DNA from: Pseudomonas sp. Leaf58
Lineage (GTDB): Bacteria > Pseudomonadota > Gammaproteobacteria > Pseudomonadales > Pseudomonadaceae
Assembly (NCBI RefSeq): GCF_003627215.1
Contig: NZ_CP032677.1
Span: 3,663,501-3,727,500, forward strand
Reading direction: 5' to 3'
Length of the DNA stretch: 64,000 bases
Notes under the pieces: model-generated
Seen by the model: the letters and a program-made list of their open reading frames with translations, nothing else
What the model was told of the DNA's origin: nothing
Database searches by the model: none
In this document: positions 62,910-64,000 of the stretch, piece after piece
Layout of the letters: every line of letters begins with the position of its first letter
How positions within the stretch are numbered: position 1 is the stretch's first letter
Program-made: the position numbers and the translations under genes

Positions 62910-64000
62910 ATGCGCACCTCCCTCGCCGCACCTTGGCGTTATCTTCTGTTAGTTTGCTCACTGTGGTTCGGCATCTTCTTGCTGACCCGCCTGGTATTGC
63001 TGGTCACCCACCTGGATGAAGTACATGGCGATTACTTCTCATTATTCTTCAGCGGTGCCTTGTACGACCTGAGCTTCCTTACTTACGCCGCCCTGCCGCT
63101 GGGGCTGTACCTGGCGGTGTGCCCAGCTGCGCTGTGGCGCACGGGCCTGCATCGTCGGTTGATGGCCGGCGTGCTGATCGTCAGCCTGTTCGTGATGCTG
63201 TTCGTCGCGGTGGCCGAATGGCAGTTCTGGGACGAGTTTGGGGTGCGCTTCAACTTCATCGCAGTCGACTACCTGGTGTACTCCAAGGAAGTACTGGACA
63301 ACATACGCGAGTCCTACCCGCTGCCGACCCTGCTGGGCAGCATCGCCGTGGTTGCCGTGCTGCTCACGCTGATCCTGCGCAAACCGCTGGCCCGGGCGCT
63401 TGCGGCGCCCAACGCCAACTTGCGCCAGCGCCTTGGCGGCATTGCGCTGCTGGCGGTGCTGGGTGGGCTGAGCGTGCTGCTGGTCGACCAGCAGTTCCCG
63501 CGTGGCCAAGGCGGCAACGCCTATCAGCGCGAACTGGCCAGCAACGGGCCCTACCAGTTCTTTGCCGCGTTCCGTAACAACGAACTCGACTACACCCAGT
63601 TCTACGCCAGCCTCGATGCCAGTGCAGTCGGCGCGCAAATGCAGCAGGAATTGGCCGAACCCAACGCGCAGTTTACCGCCAGCGAACCCGAGGATATCCG
63701 CCGCCACATCAACGCCAGCGGCGAACCACGCAAGCCGAACATTATCCTGGTCACCATCGAGAGCTTCAGCGCCAAGTACATGGGCAGCAACGGCGACCCG
63801 CGCAACCTCACGCCCAACTTGGACGTGCTGCGCCAGCAAAGCCTGTACTTCAACAACTTCTACGCCACCGGCACGCGTACCGACCGCGGCCTGGAAGCCA
63901 TTACCCTGTCGATCCCACCCACCCCGGGCCGCTCGATCGTCAAGCGTATCGGCCGTGAAAGTGGCTATGGCAGCCTCGGTCAACAGTTGAAGGCTGTCGG
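62910..64000 (+). CDS. LTA synthase/sulfatase-family membrane enzyme (3' end outside window)
   Basis: An open frame of 363 codons runs off the window. The N-terminal part has about four to five membrane helices (YLLLVCSLWFGIFLLTRLVLLV, GVLIVSLFVMLFVAVAEW, LLGSIAVVAVLLTLIL). The extracellular alkaline-phosphatase-like domain then begins, KPNIILVTIESFSAKYMGS. The nucleophile Thr lies in FYATGTRTDRGLEAI, as in lipoteichoic-acid synthase and related phosphoglycerol transferases. In Gram-negatives such proteins modify periplasmic glucans or lipids; the exact substrate is not readable here. Confidence 0.88.
   Translation, partial: MRTSLAAPWRYLLLVCSLWFGIFLLTRLVLLVTHLDEVHGDYFSLFFSGALYDLSFLTYAALPLGLYLAVCPAALWRTGLHRRLMAGVLIVSLFVMLFVAVAEWQFWDEFGVRFNFIAVDYLVYSKEVLDNIRESYPLPTLLGSIAVVAVLLTLILRKPLARALAAPNANLRQRLGGIALLAVLGGLSVLLVDQQFPRGQGGNAYQRELASNGPYQFFAAFRNNELDYTQFYASLDASAVGAQMQQELAEPNAQFTASEPEDIRRHINASGEPRKPNIILVTIESFSAKYMGSNGDPRNLTPNLDVLRQQSLYFNNFYATGTRTDRGLEAITLSIPPTPGRSIVKRIGRESGYGSLGQQLKAV

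Overview
The window is a piece of chromosome from a Pseudomonas of the P. putida group. The evidence is GC-rich Pseudomonas codon use, a pyoverdine synthetase beside its sigma factor, two tandem cbb3 oxidase operons followed by ccoGHIS, hemN and anr, the P. putida-type REP elements that sit in many gaps, and a complete set of purine-degradation genes in Pseudomonas-like order.

Layout. (1) 1-15.6 kb, iron acquisition: pvdL (minus strand, 3' end outside the window), the sigma factor gene pvdS with a Fur box, a siderophore acyltransferase gene with a near-ideal PvdS promoter, and a periplasmic substrate-binding protein. (2) 15.7-17.5 kb: an exonuclease, ppnP and a small alpha/beta hydrolase. (3) 17.5-32.6 kb, microaerobic respiration: ccoNOQP-1 (with an ANR box), ccoNOQP-2 (no ANR box found), ccoG, ccoH, ccoI, ccoS, a SafE-like membrane protein, hemN (perfect ANR box) and anr. 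(4) 32.7-44.2 kb, housekeeping: apt, recR, ybaB, dnaX, 4.5S RNA, ligA, zipA and smc. (5) 44.2-62.4 kb, purine degradation: a GntR regulator, xdhABC, guaD, aqpZ, a second GntR regulator, a purine permease, uraH, puuE, uraD, allA, the membrane urate hydroxylase puuD, a urate-type permease and two Tsx-like outer-membrane channels. (6) At the end, a small unknown membrane protein and the start of an LTA-synthase/sulfatase-family membrane enzyme.

How the parts work together. Region 1 makes the chromophore end of pyoverdine when Fur is released from pvdS. Region 3 builds and assembles two high-affinity oxidases, with copper supply and anaerobic heme synthesis, under the oxygen sensor ANR. Region 5 takes guanine, xanthine and hypoxanthine to urate, hydroxyisourate, allantoin and allantoate, with AllA acting later on ureidoglycolate. 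The allantoate-to-ureidoglycolate step (allantoicase, alc) has no gene here.

The least explained signal is regulatory. A TTGT-N2-ACAA motif (expected for FadR-type GntR proteins) occurs at five places in purine-region promoters. A second palindrome, TTGAC-N6-GTCAA, lies upstream of xdhA, of the purine permease and of the second Tsx-like gene, near sequences with sigma-54-type GG-N10-GC spacing. I found no mobile elements, CRISPR arrays, tRNA or rRNA genes.
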